Assembly (NCBI RefSeq): GCF_003065425.1
Contig: NZ_CP026949.1
Coordinates: 3,097,404-3,161,403 of the forward strand
From: Mycetocola zhujimingii
Lineage (GTDB): Bacteria > Actinomycetota > Actinomycetes > Actinomycetales > Microbacteriaceae
DNA: 64,000 nt
Direction of reading: 5' to 3'
The notes beneath the pieces are model-generated. The model did no database searches, was not told the DNA's origin, and saw only the letters and a program-made list of their open reading frames with translations. Positions 18,082 to 28,469 of this stretch are shown here, piece by piece (position 1 is the first letter of the stretch; every line of letters begins with the position of its first letter). Position numbers and translations under genes: made by a program.

Positions 18082-18393
18082 ATGAGTGACGAGACACTGA
18101 ACCCAGGACAGGGCGTACCGAGCGGCGACCCTGTCGAAGAGACCCCGAGTGGTGACCTCAACGACGTCGAGCAGACCACGAAGGACCGGTCGTACAGTCC
18201 GTCGAGCGCGGTCGAGACCGAGGAACTGCAGAACGCGGGCGGCGATTCACCGGCCCTCGACGATCCCGACATCGATAATGACAACGTCACTCTGTTGCCT
18301 GGCACGGGTGGACCCGATGACGTCGGCGACATCGACGTGGACCCGGGTGAGATCGATATGAGCGGGAACGCCGGCAAGCCTCACACTGACTGA
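18082..18393 (+). CDS. Small acidic hypothetical protein
   Basis: A 103-residue, strongly acidic, Asp/Glu/Gly/Ser-rich protein with no hydrophobic segment and almost no aromatic residues, so probably disordered and cytoplasmic. The ATG has TAACCT exactly six bases upstream and no ribosome site, which suggests a leaderless transcript. It resembles in character, but not clearly in sequence, the small acidic protein at 22306. Function unknown. Confidence 0.6.
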   Translation: MSDETLNPGQGVPSGDPVEETPSGDLNDVEQTTKDRSYSPSSAVETEELQNAGGDSPALDDPDIDNDNVTLLPGTGGPDDVGDIDVDPGEIDMSGNAGKPHTD

Positions 18394-18459
18394 CGGCGGT
18401 CGGAGTCGTTTCCTCCCCAGCCTGAGACCCGGTTCGGGTTCTCCACAGTTCGAAGTTGA

Positions 18460-18475
18460 TCGAAGATATATTCGA
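18460..18475 (+). promoter_or_regulatory. Probable SOS (LexA) box before the HNH gene
   Basis: TCGAAGATATATTCGA is a palindrome matching the actinobacterial LexA consensus TCGAAC-N4-GTTCGA at 10 of 12 fixed positions. It overlaps the expected -35 region of a promoter whose -10 would be TAGAAT at 18495-18500. Mycobacterial 13E12-family genes are known to carry SOS boxes, which fits the gene downstream. Confidence 0.6.
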
Positions 18476-18506
18476 AACTGAGGCGGTTTTGCGATAGAAT
18501 CAGAGC

Positions 18507-20396
<1,890 letters not shown>

Positions 20397-20518
20397 GCCG
20401 ATCGCACGCTTCTCCAGTTGGAACGGGTCGGTAACCGGCCATTCTGAGCCGATGGGCGGCCTGTCTGCCAAACGGTCGGTAGCTTCTCCGCACCCGAGTG
20501 GATTGACCAGCCGCCCAC

Positions 20519-22099
20519 CTAGAAGCGGTCCGCGAGCTTCTCCACGTCGTCGATTGCTCCGGACGACTCGGCGAGCGCCGTGTCACCGTTCCGGTCGTTG
20601 ATGCCAGCGAGGACTCCGTAGACGAAGGTCCTCTCCCCTTCCGCGTCGGCACGGTTCGCCGTGAGTACCAGGTGCTGACCGAACAACACACTGTCGTGAT
20701 GTTCACCGAGCGTGTCCTGCACGAGCTCACCCGCTTTCGCGACGCGTTCGTACTTCGAGCCGAAGCCCTTCTTTCCTGCCACGGTCTCGGCGACATACCG
20801 CAACCTCCGTGCCGCCCGCCTCACCGCGTGCAGCTGCACCTCAAGGTCCGTTCCGGCATTGCCGATGGCATCCGCACGCTTCTTCACCCGACGGATCTCT
20901 CGACGGATCGTTTTCCGCACCACCTTTTTCGCTGGTTTCAGTGCGGCCTTGGTCAACGGAGGATCGGCGACGAACTCGTCGAGCGCATCGAGCAGCCGAA
21001 AGTACGCGGTTGACGTCATCAGTTGGCGAAGGCGATCGTGAGCCTCCCGGTAGTCAACTTTGGCACCGTCGATAAGTCGCGATCGGGCATCGTCATCATC
21101 CTCCTGCGGCGGCAACCCGTCGAGGTATGCGATCGCGCGCATCCCACGCACCTCAACATCTCGCACCTCGCCGAGGGCGGCACCGAACCGCTTAAGGCGG
21201 TCGCGCAGGTCATCGGTGACGGAACGGTCGAACAACTTTCGATACGCGGCGAGCACGCTTCGCAGCCGCCGTACGGTCGTCCTCATCCGATGGACGGCAT
21301 CCGGTTCGTCGTCACGCGCCGCTGGGTCCGCCTGCTCGAGGGTCAGAACCAGCTCGGAGAGAGCCTCGACGACAACGGATGCCGCACTGCCGTCCGGCAG
21401 ATCGGCATCCGTCGACTCCTCCTCGACCTGACCGATCTCGTGGGGCGGAACGACGTCGGTGAGCGAATCGCTCCCGAGCGTACGGGCCAGTTTCGAGACA
21501 CTCGACGACGGGTGCGCACCGACGACTCCAAGCATCCGTTCGATCTGGTCCAACAGCACTGTCCTGCCCTCTTCGGTATCGGGAGCACCGCCGAGCAACT
21601 CGACTTCCCACTCACGCCACCTGCGCAGAGCTTCATGGCGGATGTCGGTCGCCTCGACCTCGTCATCGGCAAGCTCAACCACCCCGACACCAGCCGCGTC
21701 CTTGAGGTGGACCGCGGTACGCGTCGTCGAGATCCGTGCGAGCGGAGTTACCTCGCGGTCACGCACCCACACACGCACAGGTTCGAGCACAGCATCAGGA
21801 ACCGCGCCGGTATCTTCCCCGAGGGGCCAGTGCAACTCGGTACGCCCCTCCGCCGCCGGCTTTTTGATGTGCCAGCCCGCGTCTGAACCGCCCTCGCGCC
21901 GGCGGATGATGATCCGACGCCTCGCCAGATCGAGATCCGCCGTGTCGTAGTAGACCGCCTCGAGGGTGACCGGGTCCTTCACGTCCATCGATGCAATGCC
22001 CGCTACCCCCACCAGCTCAGGGAGCTGCACATCACGGTCGACGTCATACTTGCGTTCGATCTCGACCTGCGAGCGTCCCGGTTCCGAAGAGTTGGTCAT
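20519..22099 (-). CDS. CYTH and CHAD domain protein (polyphosphate-related)
   Basis: A 526-residue protein. The N-terminal CYTH domain (about residues 10-200) starts with the signature VEIERKYDV (ExExK) and contains further strands with paired basic residues (RRIIIRRREGG, WHIKKP). The C-terminal CHAD domain (about 245-510) is all-helical with conserved His/Arg (VHRMRTTVRRLRSVL, HDRLRQLM, LHAVRRAARRLRYVAE). CYTH enzymes act on triphosphates, and CHAD domains bind inorganic polyphosphate, so a role at polyphosphate granules is likely. It converges on the HNH gene. Confidence 0.9.
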   Translation of the reverse strand: MTNSSEPGRSQVEIERKYDVDRDVQLPELVGVAGIASMDVKDPVTLEAVYYDTADLDLARRRIIIRRREGGSDAGWHIKKPAAEGRTELHWPLGEDTGAVPDAVLEPVRVWVRDREVTPLARISTTRTAVHLKDAAGVGVVELADDEVEATDIRHEALRRWREWEVELLGGAPDTEEGRTVLLDQIERMLGVVGAHPSSSVSKLARTLGSDSLTDVVPPHEIGQVEEESTDADLPDGSAASVVVEALSELVLTLEQADPAARDDEPDAVHRMRTTVRRLRSVLAAYRKLFDRSVTDDLRDRLKRFGAALGEVRDVEVRGMRAIAYLDGLPPQEDDDDARSRLIDGAKVDYREAHDRLRQLMTSTAYFRLLDALDEFVADPPLTKAALKPAKKVVRKTIRREIRRVKKRADAIGNAGTDLEVQLHAVRRAARRLRYVAETVAGKKGFGSKYERVAKAGELVQDTLGEHHDSVLFGQHLVLTANRADAEGERTFVYGVLAGINDRNGDTALAESSGAIDDVEKLADRF

Positions 22100-22122
22100 A
22101 TGTCCTGTTTACCCTCTCGGGA

Positions 22123-22203
22123 CCGATGCTTCCATTCGGGCCAGTGGAAACCGGCGGTGCCGCCCGAGCGCCGATGGCTCCGAGCGGGGCAGTGAACCGC
22201 CGG
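22123..22203. repeat. Imperfect direct repeat in the CHAD upstream spacer
   Basis: Two copies of about 34 bases (22123-22157 and 22171-22203) share CCGATG, a TCC, a CGGG and an AGTGRAACCGSCGG end. They are followed by three copies of GGATGCCATGACC-like words up to about 22260. The meaning is unknown. Confidence 0.4.
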
Positions 22204-22270
22204 TTCAATGACGGATGCCATGACCGATCCCGTGAACGGATGCCATGACCGGATGCCATCGTCAACCCCT

Positions 22271-22299
22271 GTGACGCAGGGCTTTACCCGGCGTACGCT
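22271..22299 (+). promoter_or_regulatory. Promoter of a leaderless small gene
   Basis: GTGACG (22271-22276) and TACGCT (22294-22299) are separated by 17 bases. The ATG of the next gene follows after exactly six more bases, the spacing expected when transcription starts at the start codon. Confidence 0.55.
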
Positions 22300-22305
22300 C
22301 ACCAC

Positions 22306-22494
22306 ATGACGACCAACGACTCCGGTGAGTTCTCCCGCGAATCCAACCCCACATCCACCGATCCGCTCGACAGCGACGCAAACCCCTCGGATGACGCGGG
22401 TTTCGGATCCGACGACGGAATCGGCGATGGCACAGGAATGGGCGAGGGCAACGGTAACGCCGGACAGTCGTCGGAGGACACCCCCTCAGAATGA
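22306..22494 (+). CDS. Small acidic protein, coupled to HhH gene
   Basis: A 62-residue Gly/Asp/Ser-rich acidic protein with no hydrophobic region. The start codon is six bases from a TACGCT -10 box. Its stop overlaps the start of the next gene in an ATGA, so the two are translationally coupled and probably functionally linked. No family recognised. Confidence 0.55.
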   Translation: MTTNDSGEFSRESNPTSTDPLDSDANPSDDAGFGSDDGIGDGTGMGEGNGNAGQSSEDTPSE

Positions 22495-22943
22495 GCGGCA
22501 ATCTCTCGCCGTCTGACCTCGACCTCGATCCGTCCAGCGGCTCGCCCCAGCAGCTCTACCGCTGGTTTCTGGCGAGCGTCCTGTTCGGGCGTCCAATCCA
22601 GCAGTCCGTGGCCGCCGAGACCTATCGGGTCCTGATCAAGCGGGACTTCACGAGCCCGCAGAAGTTCGGTGAGATCGGCAGGGAACCGCTCAGACGGCTC
22701 CTCGATCAGGGCGGGTACGTTCGCCTCGATTACCAAATGGCCGACACTCTGCACGCGGTGATGCGCTCCATCATCAGCGACCACGGGTCGGTGCATCGGC
22801 TTGTTGCCACCGCCGAGAACGAGGCCGAACTGACCAGGCGCCTCACTGCGCTCAAGGGAATCGGACCCGTCACCGCACGGATCTTCACCGACCAGATACC
22901 CGCAGCGCTCTACGGCTCGGCACGCGAGGACGCCCGCGACTAG
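22491..22943 (+). CDS. HhH-GPD-like protein
   Basis: A 150-residue protein with a helix-hairpin-helix near its end (LTRRLTALKGIGPVTARIFTD), the DNA-backbone-binding element of the endonuclease III/AlkA superfamily. The N-terminal helices (LYRWFLASVLFGRPI) resemble HhH-GPD proteins. At 150 residues it is shorter than active glycosylases, there is no 4Fe-4S Cys cluster, and no catalytic Lys/Asp can be assigned after the hairpin. It may be a DNA-binding rather than an enzymatic member. Its end overlaps the convergent lipase maturation factor gene by four bases. Confidence 0.7.
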   Translation: MSGNLSPSDLDLDPSSGSPQQLYRWFLASVLFGRPIQQSVAAETYRVLIKRDFTSPQKFGEIGREPLRRLLDQGGYVRLDYQMADTLHAVMRSIISDHGSVHRLVATAENEAELTRRLTALKGIGPVTARIFTDQIPAALYGSAREDARD

Positions 22944-24379
22944 TCCCGCCCCTTGGGCTGAAGAGTCACCGGATCAACGAGCGTCCCGACGAGAGTGCGC
23001 GACCACCACGCACCGGTCCTGCGCTTCTCTTCCGGCGTGGAATACCTGTAGCGGAATACGCGCGCGCGGATCCAGCGCGGTGGTGCCATCGGAAACGGAT
23101 TGGCACCGAGCAACCGCACCATGCGGTAATCGCCGGCGAGCAGCCGCACGATCAGCATCTGGAACCAGCGGTTGTCTGGCGCCCCGAGCGCGAGAAACCA
23201 CATCAGCCAGTCCAGCCTGAGGTGGTATGGCGCGATCTGCGGCGGCATCCGATTTACATCGCCCGGCTTGCCCTTGAATTCGTAGGCCAACCACTCCGAG
23301 TCGGGTCCGGGGTGCTCGTCAGTGCAGCCCTCGACAATCACCTCGAGCCGCACCTTCGTCACCGTCCCAAAAGCGCCATACGCGTTCACCAGGTGGTACC
23401 TGTTGAAACTCGCGTTCATGAGCTGGTGCCGCGCAAACAGGTTCGCAAGCGGCCGCCAACTGAGAACGACGAGGAACGCGGTCACGGCAATCACGACGAC
23501 CACGAACCAGAGCGGCGTCTCCGGCTGCTCCGCATCGAGCACGAGGGCGGGGAACACCGCCTGCACCGCTTCATCACTCACCGCTGAAAAAGCGAGCACG
23601 ATCGTGATCCAGTTGAGCCAGGCAAAGTTGCCGGTGAACACCAGCCAGAGCTGGGTCAGAATGATGATCAACGCAGCGACGGATGCCACCGGCTGCGGTG
23701 CAAACAGGAAGAACGGGACGACGAGCTGGGTGAAGTGACTGCCAAGCACCTCGCCCTTGTGGAACCACCGCGGCAGATGGTGTGCGTACCAGCTGACCGG
23801 GTTCGGCATCGGCTGGGTCTCGTGGTGATAGGTCAGTGCGGTGAGGTCGCGCCACTCGGATCCGCCACGCATCTTGATCATTCCTGCACCGAATTCGAGC
23901 CGGAAAACCAACCAGCGCAGGAAGATGATCACCAGGAGGGGCGGGGCGATCTCATCCGAGCCAAGGAAGGCGACGATGAACCCGGCCTCGCACAGCAGGC
24001 TCTCCCAGCCAAAACCGTAAAACGTCTGGCCGATGTTGACGATGGAGAGGTACCCGACCCAGAGCAGCAGGAAAGCCACCATGGGCAACCACGGTGGTCC
24101 CTGCTGCGGCAGACCGACCACCAGTGTCGCCGATAAGCCCGCCCCCGCCGAGGCAATACCGAGCAGAAACGAGTCGCTGTACTTCCAGTGGAACAGACTC
24201 GGGGACTGCCGGAACGTGACCCGACTCAGAAACCACGGCGCTGGCGCCAGGCCCCGCTCACCGAGCAGTGCAGGAAACTGGTTGGCCGCAGAAATGAAGG
24301 CGATCAGGTAGAGCGCTGCGATGCCGCGCTGAAGCACCTGGCGCGCCAGCTCGTAGTCCCCCGCTGCAAACCACTCCAT
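22940..24379 (-). CDS. Lipase maturation factor family membrane protein
   Basis: A protein of about 479 residues with about eight or nine membrane helices. It has family motifs LARQVLQRGIAALYLIAF, LLGERGLAP, the LCEAGFIVAFLG segment, EFGAGMIKMRGGSEWRDLTALTYHHETQPMPNP split over a loop, and WLMWFLALG near the end. Vertebrate LMF1 helps lipoprotein lipase fold in the ER; the role of bacterial homologues is unknown. The open frame extends much further upstream, but that part is antisense to the PPOX gene; MEWF at 24379 is the family-like start. It diverges from the PPOX gene with a 244-bp spacer. Confidence 0.88.
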   Translation of the reverse strand: MEWFAAGDYELARQVLQRGIAALYLIAFISAANQFPALLGERGLAPAPWFLSRVTFRQSPSLFHWKYSDSFLLGIASAGAGLSATLVVGLPQQGPPWLPMVAFLLLWVGYLSIVNIGQTFYGFGWESLLCEAGFIVAFLGSDEIAPPLLVIIFLRWLVFRLEFGAGMIKMRGGSEWRDLTALTYHHETQPMPNPVSWYAHHLPRWFHKGEVLGSHFTQLVVPFFLFAPQPVASVAALIIILTQLWLVFTGNFAWLNWITIVLAFSAVSDEAVQAVFPALVLDAEQPETPLWFVVVVIAVTAFLVVLSWRPLANLFARHQLMNASFNRYHLVNAYGAFGTVTKVRLEVIVEGCTDEHPGPDSEWLAYEFKGKPGDVNRMPPQIAPYHLRLDWLMWFLALGAPDNRWFQMLIVRLLAGDYRMVRLLGANPFPMAPPRWIRARVFRYRYSTPEEKRRTGAWWSRTLVGTLVDPVTLQPKGRD

Positions 24380-24623
24380 GATGGTGCCGACGGTAGTCCC
24401 GGCATCCGGGGTGCTGTCAACCGGTTGATGAAGCGCACGTAAACGGGTCGGTTTGCCACCACACCCGGTGCTTGTGCAGCCCCGACGACCGCTGACCAGA
24501 CGGTTGATCGCCCGACGGATGTCAACCGGGTAGAGAACAGCGGATGCGGCAGCGTAGCGTCGCAATGGATCGACCGGCGTGCGCATTCTGCGCGCCGCCT
24601 CGCACAACAAGGGAGACAGAGCG

Positions 24624-25400
24624 ATGACGTTGAACAACCCATTCGATTCAACCCGTGCCGGACACTCGGCAACGCCGGGCTCCCCGGGCACAACGGGCCC
24701 GACCGGAGAACCCGTCGGCACCAGCCCTGACACCGTCAACACGGCATCCGGTCGAACCGATGCCGCCCACGGCGCCGACACGATCCCCGATCCCCACGAC
24801 ACGGCTGAGGTGACGACCACCACCGCCGAGGGACTCATTGACGCCGGCATCAGCGATGCGGTGACAGCACCGAGTACCGAGGAAGAGACGACCGACCCCT
24901 CGTCGCCCGAGTTCCACGCCGCTGAAGACGACGACATGGTCACGATCGCCAGGCTGGTCAAGGCGTCGAAAATTGCACTGCTCACCACTGTCACGCCGAG
25001 CGGCCAGCTGCACAGCCGCCCGCTTGCCACCCAGGAGAGCGACTTCGACGGTGACCTGTGGTTCTTCACCCAGGACCCGAGTTCGAAGGTGGATGACATC
25101 CGCTCGAACGACCAGGTCAACGCCGCTTTCGAGTCTGGCAAGGGCTACCTCTCCATCTCGGGCTCGGCAACGCTCGTGCACGACCGCGACAAGATCAACG
25201 AACTGTGGAGCCCCGCCCTCGAGGCCTGGTTCCCCGACGGCAAGGACGACCCGACGGTCGCCCTGATCAAGGTCAGCGCGCAGTCGGCCGAATACTGGGC
25301 GACGAACGAACCGGGCGTTGTAACCATGTTCAAGATCGCGAAAGCCGTGGTGACCGGAAGTCAGCCCGACATCGGCGACAACAAGTCGGTTGACCTCTAG
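24624..25400 (+). CDS. Pyridoxamine 5'-phosphate oxidase-fold general stress protein
   Basis: A 258-residue protein. The first 100 residues are low-complexity and acidic (Thr/Gly/Pro/Asp-rich). The rest is a split-barrel flavin-binding domain of the general-stress-protein-26 type: MVTIARLVKASKIALLTTVT, HSRPLATQESDFDGDLWFFT, SGSATLVHDRDKINELWSP and EYWATNEPGVVTMFKI. Members bind FMN or F420. The ATG at 24624 has AAGGGAG upstream. A GTTGAT/GGGTAG pair lies about 90-120 bases upstream; the GGGTAG recalls stress sigma-factor promoters but the spacing is long, so this is only a suggestion. Confidence 0.85.
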   Translation: MTLNNPFDSTRAGHSATPGSPGTTGPTGEPVGTSPDTVNTASGRTDAAHGADTIPDPHDTAEVTTTTAEGLIDAGISDAVTAPSTEEETTDPSSPEFHAAEDDDMVTIARLVKASKIALLTTVTPSGQLHSRPLATQESDFDGDLWFFTQDPSSKVDDIRSNDQVNAAFESGKGYLSISGSATLVHDRDKINELWSPALEAWFPDGKDDPTVALIKVSAQSAEYWATNEPGVVTMFKIAKAVVTGSQPDIGDNKSVDL

Positions 25401-25408
25401 GCGGCTGG

Positions 25409-25831
25409 TCAACCCAGGTAGTCGTCTGGCGCGATCCAGCGCACACCCCGCTTGTGGCTGAGCAGTTGCGCTCGAACCGGCACGCCAGCCGCGGCACATT
25501 CGGCACTCAGCTGCCGAGCCCACGCCCGGTCGAGCTGGCTGAGGTCGGCACCCGCGTATCGCTCCCAGACCAGAATCACGCGGACCGCCCCCGCGGACTC
25601 CATGATGGCCGCCACGCCGGTCGCCAGAGCATGGGCGTCCGCGGGGCGGGGCTGCACCGGAAAGTCGTCGATCGGGACGAGCATGGGCAGCTGAATATCG
25701 TCATCGTCGAGAAAGAGCAGCCAGAGCTGCCGTCGGGAGGCACGACCGATGAGGGCACTCACCCGCTGTTCAATGAGCTCGTCTGTGTCGAGCGGTTGCT
25801 GATTCGCCGTCGAGGCGCTGATCTCTGTCAT
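25409..25831 (-). CDS. Hypothetical protein (about 140 aa)
   Basis: A soluble protein with LIEQRVSALIGRASRRQLWLLFLDDDDIQLPMLVPIDDFP split over its first half, an Ala-rich helix (LATGVAAIMESAGAVRVILVWERY) and a C-terminal part with Arg/Trp. Strand-helix-strand order suggests an alpha/beta fold, and the acidic DDDD run is notable. I do not recognise the family. The chosen start is the internal ATG at 25831, because upstream codons cover a short direct repeat (GGATGCCTGTGGAC) in the promoter spacer. Confidence 0.65.
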   Translation of the reverse strand: MTEISASTANQQPLDTDELIEQRVSALIGRASRRQLWLLFLDDDDIQLPMLVPIDDFPVQPRPADAHALATGVAAIMESAGAVRVILVWERYAGADLSQLDRAWARQLSAECAAAGVPVRAQLLSHKRGVRWIAPDDYLG

Positions 25832-25947
25832 GGTTCGATACTCGGCCGTGGTGCCGTCCCCGGCCCACGGCATCCCTGATCTGTGGAGAAATGGATGCCT
25901 GTGGACAAACGGATGCCTGTGGACAGCGCACGACGTAGCTTGGGAAC

Positions 25948-26340
25948 ATGACAGTAGAGATCCCTGAGCACCTCCGACACCTGCTGGTCGACGCAAACTT
26001 CGGCAGCCTCGCGACAGTGCGACCGGACAACACAGCGCAGGTCAACCCGATGTGGTTCGAGTTCGACGGTGAGAACCTGCTGTTCACACACACGACCAAG
26101 CGGGCGAAGTTCCGTAACCTGCAGAAGAACCCGTCGATGGCGTTCTCGATCTTCGATCCGGAGAACCCGCTGAGCTACGTCGAGCTGCGTGGAGAACTCG
26201 CCGAGGTACGCCCGGACCCCACGGGTGCGTTCTACGTACGGCTCGGCAAGCGCTACGGCAACGCCACGCAAGAGGCGCCGCCCGACAGTGCCGATCGCGT
26301 GATTCTGGTGATGAAGATCACGCGGGTGATCGGCCGCTGA
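25948..26340 (+). CDS. PPOX-class F420-dependent oxidoreductase
   Basis: A 130-residue split-barrel protein: LLVDANFGSLATVRPDNTAQ, VNPMWFEFDGENLLF, TKRAKFRNLQKNPSMAFSIF and a C-terminal RVILVMKITRVIGR strand. This order matches the small F420-binding PPOX subfamily (TIGR03618-like), which reduces substrates with deazaflavin cofactor. There is no ribosome site; TAGCTT lies six bases before the ATG, so it is probably leaderless. It diverges from the hypothetical gene at 25409. Confidence 0.9.
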   Translation: MTVEIPEHLRHLLVDANFGSLATVRPDNTAQVNPMWFEFDGENLLFTHTTKRAKFRNLQKNPSMAFSIFDPENPLSYVELRGELAEVRPDPTGAFYVRLGKRYGNATQEAPPDSADRVILVMKITRVIGR

Positions 26341-26370
26341 ACCGGCGGCGCCTCTGCTGAAGCTGCGAAA

Positions 26371-26922
26371 CTAGGCGGTCTGCCCGGAGTGCTCGCCCTC
26401 GGCGATTTCCTCGACAAACTTGGCGTTGAACGCCGGCAGGTCATCGGGTGTCCTGCTCGAAACGAAGCCGCTGTCGACGACGACTTCCTCGTCGACCCAG
26501 TTCGCTCCGGCGTTGATCAGGTCGGTCTTGAGGCTCGGGTAGCTCGTGAGTTCGCGGCCACGGACGACGCCGGCCTCGATCAGGATCCACGCACCGTGGC
26601 AGATGACGCCAACCGGCTTGTGCTCCTCGAAGAAGCTGCGGGCGAACGCCACCGAAGCTTCGTCCATGCGCAGGTGATCAGCGTTGACAACGCCGCCTGG
26701 CAGCATGAGCGCGTCGAACTTGGATGCTGACGCGTCGGCTGAACGCACGTCGACGTCCTGCTCGTGCCCGTTCTTACCCTCGATCGTGCCGATTTCGGGT
26801 GAGACGAGAACGGCTTCGCCACCGGCATCCGTCACCGCCTGCCACGGGCTCGTCAGCTCGGAGTCTTCAAAACCATCGGTCAGCAGAAATGCGACCTTCT
26901 TGCCAGAGATATTCTCAGTCAT
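26371..26922 (-). CDS. DJ-1/PfpI family protein
   Basis: A 183-residue class I glutamine-amidotransferase-like protein of the PfpI/YhbO group. It opens KKVAFLLTDGFEDSELTSPW (with the conserved Glu in GFEDSE), has LMLPGGVVNADHL, and the nucleophile elbow VICHGAWILIEAG with Cys then His. Homologues act as glyoxalases, deglycases or peptidases in stress response. AAGGAG precedes the ATG at 26922. Confidence 0.9.
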   Translation of the reverse strand: MTENISGKKVAFLLTDGFEDSELTSPWQAVTDAGGEAVLVSPEIGTIEGKNGHEQDVDVRSADASASKFDALMLPGGVVNADHLRMDEASVAFARSFFEEHKPVGVICHGAWILIEAGVVRGRELTSYPSLKTDLINAGANWVDEEVVVDSGFVSSRTPDDLPAFNAKFVEEIAEGEHSGQTA

Positions 26923-27068
26923 CGTGCTCCTTTCGGGGTCTGCCACGTTACGCCCTGGCCCATGCGCGGGCACAGGCCTTGACGAGTGCTCCACCAGCCA
27001 CTATCCACGGGGCGGATGCCGGACACGAGGCGCCGGGACCTGCTGCGCACGTTGGTTGGGGCCCGCTT

Positions 27069-27671
27069 TCACTTCGCCAGGGCATCCAGCACGAGGTCGA
27101 TGGCCTCACTCACGATTTCGCTGGCGTACGGTTCGGCGAGAATCGCCCTGGCCTGGCGCGCAAACCGGTCGGGGTCGCCTGTCCCGGAACGTAACGCCCG
27201 GAGCGGGGCGAGGAGCGCCGCGCGACGGAGCCACACGTTGTTTTCTCCGAGCCAGCGGTCGAGGGCCGCACGCGCCCGGCTCTGGCCCACGTCGTCCAAC
27301 CGCTCGATCATCGGCCCGACGACGTCGGTCGCGAGCGGGTCGACCAGCGAGCGAACCCGTCCGTCACGAAGGAACCCTTCGATTCTGGTCAGATCCGAGT
27401 TGTCGAGCATCACCACGTGTGACTGCAACACCACGACAGCCGCGAGACGCCGTTCGTAAACCGGAGCCATCCACAGTTCGGACGCCAGTGCGGTGATCTC
27501 GTCGTGCGACATCCCGCGGTATTTGCGCATGGCATCCCGTACGGTACCCCGCACGGCACCAACGGACGCACCGTACGACTCCAGTCCACTCGACTCCCGG
27601 TCGTCGGCGGGCGGCGTCCACGCGGCCTCCCGCTGCAGAGCCGCGTCGATGAACTCGCCGGCCTCAGTCAT
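27069..27671 (-). CDS. AlkD-like DNA alkylation repair protein
   Basis: A 200-residue all-helical protein whose helix pairs match the AlkD HEAT-repeat family: KYRGMSHDEITALASELW, MAPVYERRLAAVVVLQSH and VDPLATDVVGPMIER, with NVWLRRAALLAPLRAL near residue 150. AlkD excises N3- and N7-alkylated purines without a catalytic base-flipping pocket. The signature Trp and Arg of the substrate groove (ELW, WLRRAALL) are present. Close to a PfpI-type stress protein but not in an obvious operon with it. Confidence 0.85.
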   Translation of the reverse strand: MTEAGEFIDAALQREAAWTPPADDRESSGLESYGASVGAVRGTVRDAMRKYRGMSHDEITALASELWMAPVYERRLAAVVVLQSHVVMLDNSDLTRIEGFLRDGRVRSLVDPLATDVVGPMIERLDDVGQSRARAALDRWLGENNVWLRRAALLAPLRALRSGTGDPDRFARQARAILAEPYASEIVSEAIDLVLDALAK

Positions 27672-27726
27672 TACACAATTCTCGCTCAGCCCGTCCTTGG
27701 AGCTGAGCCCGAGCGCGCTGGCAACC

Positions 27727-28209
27727 TCAGCGTGCTGGCCTGGCGAACCGGTGGTCGGGGTCGAGGGTGTCGAGAATCCGCCCCATGATGCGGTCGAGGT
27801 CTGCGATGTCCGTGGCGTCCAGCGGGTCGATGACGTTGTCCCTCACTGTGTTCACGTGGCCGGGCGCCGTCGCCACGACTTTCGCCATCCCGGCCTCGGT
27901 CAGGTGCGCATTTGTTGCCCGCTTGTCTTCCGGGCAGGGCCGTCGTTCGATGTACCCCTTCTTCTCCAGCCGGGATGCCACGTGCGAGAGCCGGGGAAGC
28001 GTCGCGTTCGTCGCCGATGCCAGCGCCGTCATCCGAAGCACGTGCTGAGGCGACTCCGAGAGCATGGCGAGCACGAAATACTCGAAATGACTGAGTTCGG
28101 CGTCTCGCTGCAGTTGCGAGTCGAGCACGCCGGGCAACAGCTCGACCACCGCAACGAACTTCTTCCATGCGTTGAGTTGGTCGTCATCGAGCCAGCGTGG
28201 TTCAGTCAT
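27727..28209 (-). CDS. MarR family transcriptional regulator
   Basis: A 160-residue winged-helix repressor. The helix-turn-helix (MTALASATNATLPRLSHVASRLEKKG) and wing (YIERRPCPEDKRATNAHLTEAG, with the Asp-Lys-Arg turn) lie at about residues 58-105, flanked by dimerisation helices. No ribosome site is seen; TAGACT lies exactly six bases before the ATG. The ligand and targets are unknown; it stands between alkD and the Stealth gene, and I see no clear operator. Confidence 0.9.
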   Translation of the reverse strand: MTEPRWLDDDQLNAWKKFVAVVELLPGVLDSQLQRDAELSHFEYFVLAMLSESPQHVLRMTALASATNATLPRLSHVASRLEKKGYIERRPCPEDKRATNAHLTEAGMAKVVATAPGHVNTVRDNVIDPLDATDIADLDRIMGRILDTLDPDHRFARPAR

Positions 28210-28469
28210 GCAGCCAGTCTACTAATGCTTGACGCTACAACCATCCATTATCCGCGGGTTCGCGCTGTGCCACGCGGTTTCGTACCCTGTATAGCAGTGC
28301 GCCCACAGGTGCTCACGAGTCACTCGGTGCGTTGTGTGCTTAGAATGAGCACGGCGACACCGGTCGACCCGACCGCTCCGTCGACCCAGCGCAGGCAGCG
28401 CCGCCACGCCCGCAGATGCGGAGCACACCACACGCCCACAAGGCGAACCCATCGAGAAGGGTGGCGATC

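Noticed and set aside
24380..25141. 250-residue N-terminal extension of the lipase maturation factor frame
   Set aside because: It is antisense to the PPOX stress protein gene and unlike any family member; MEWF at 24379 matches the family start.
28216..28250. MarR operator in front of its own gene
   Set aside because: No convincing inverted repeat could be seen; only the -10-like TAGACT is supported.
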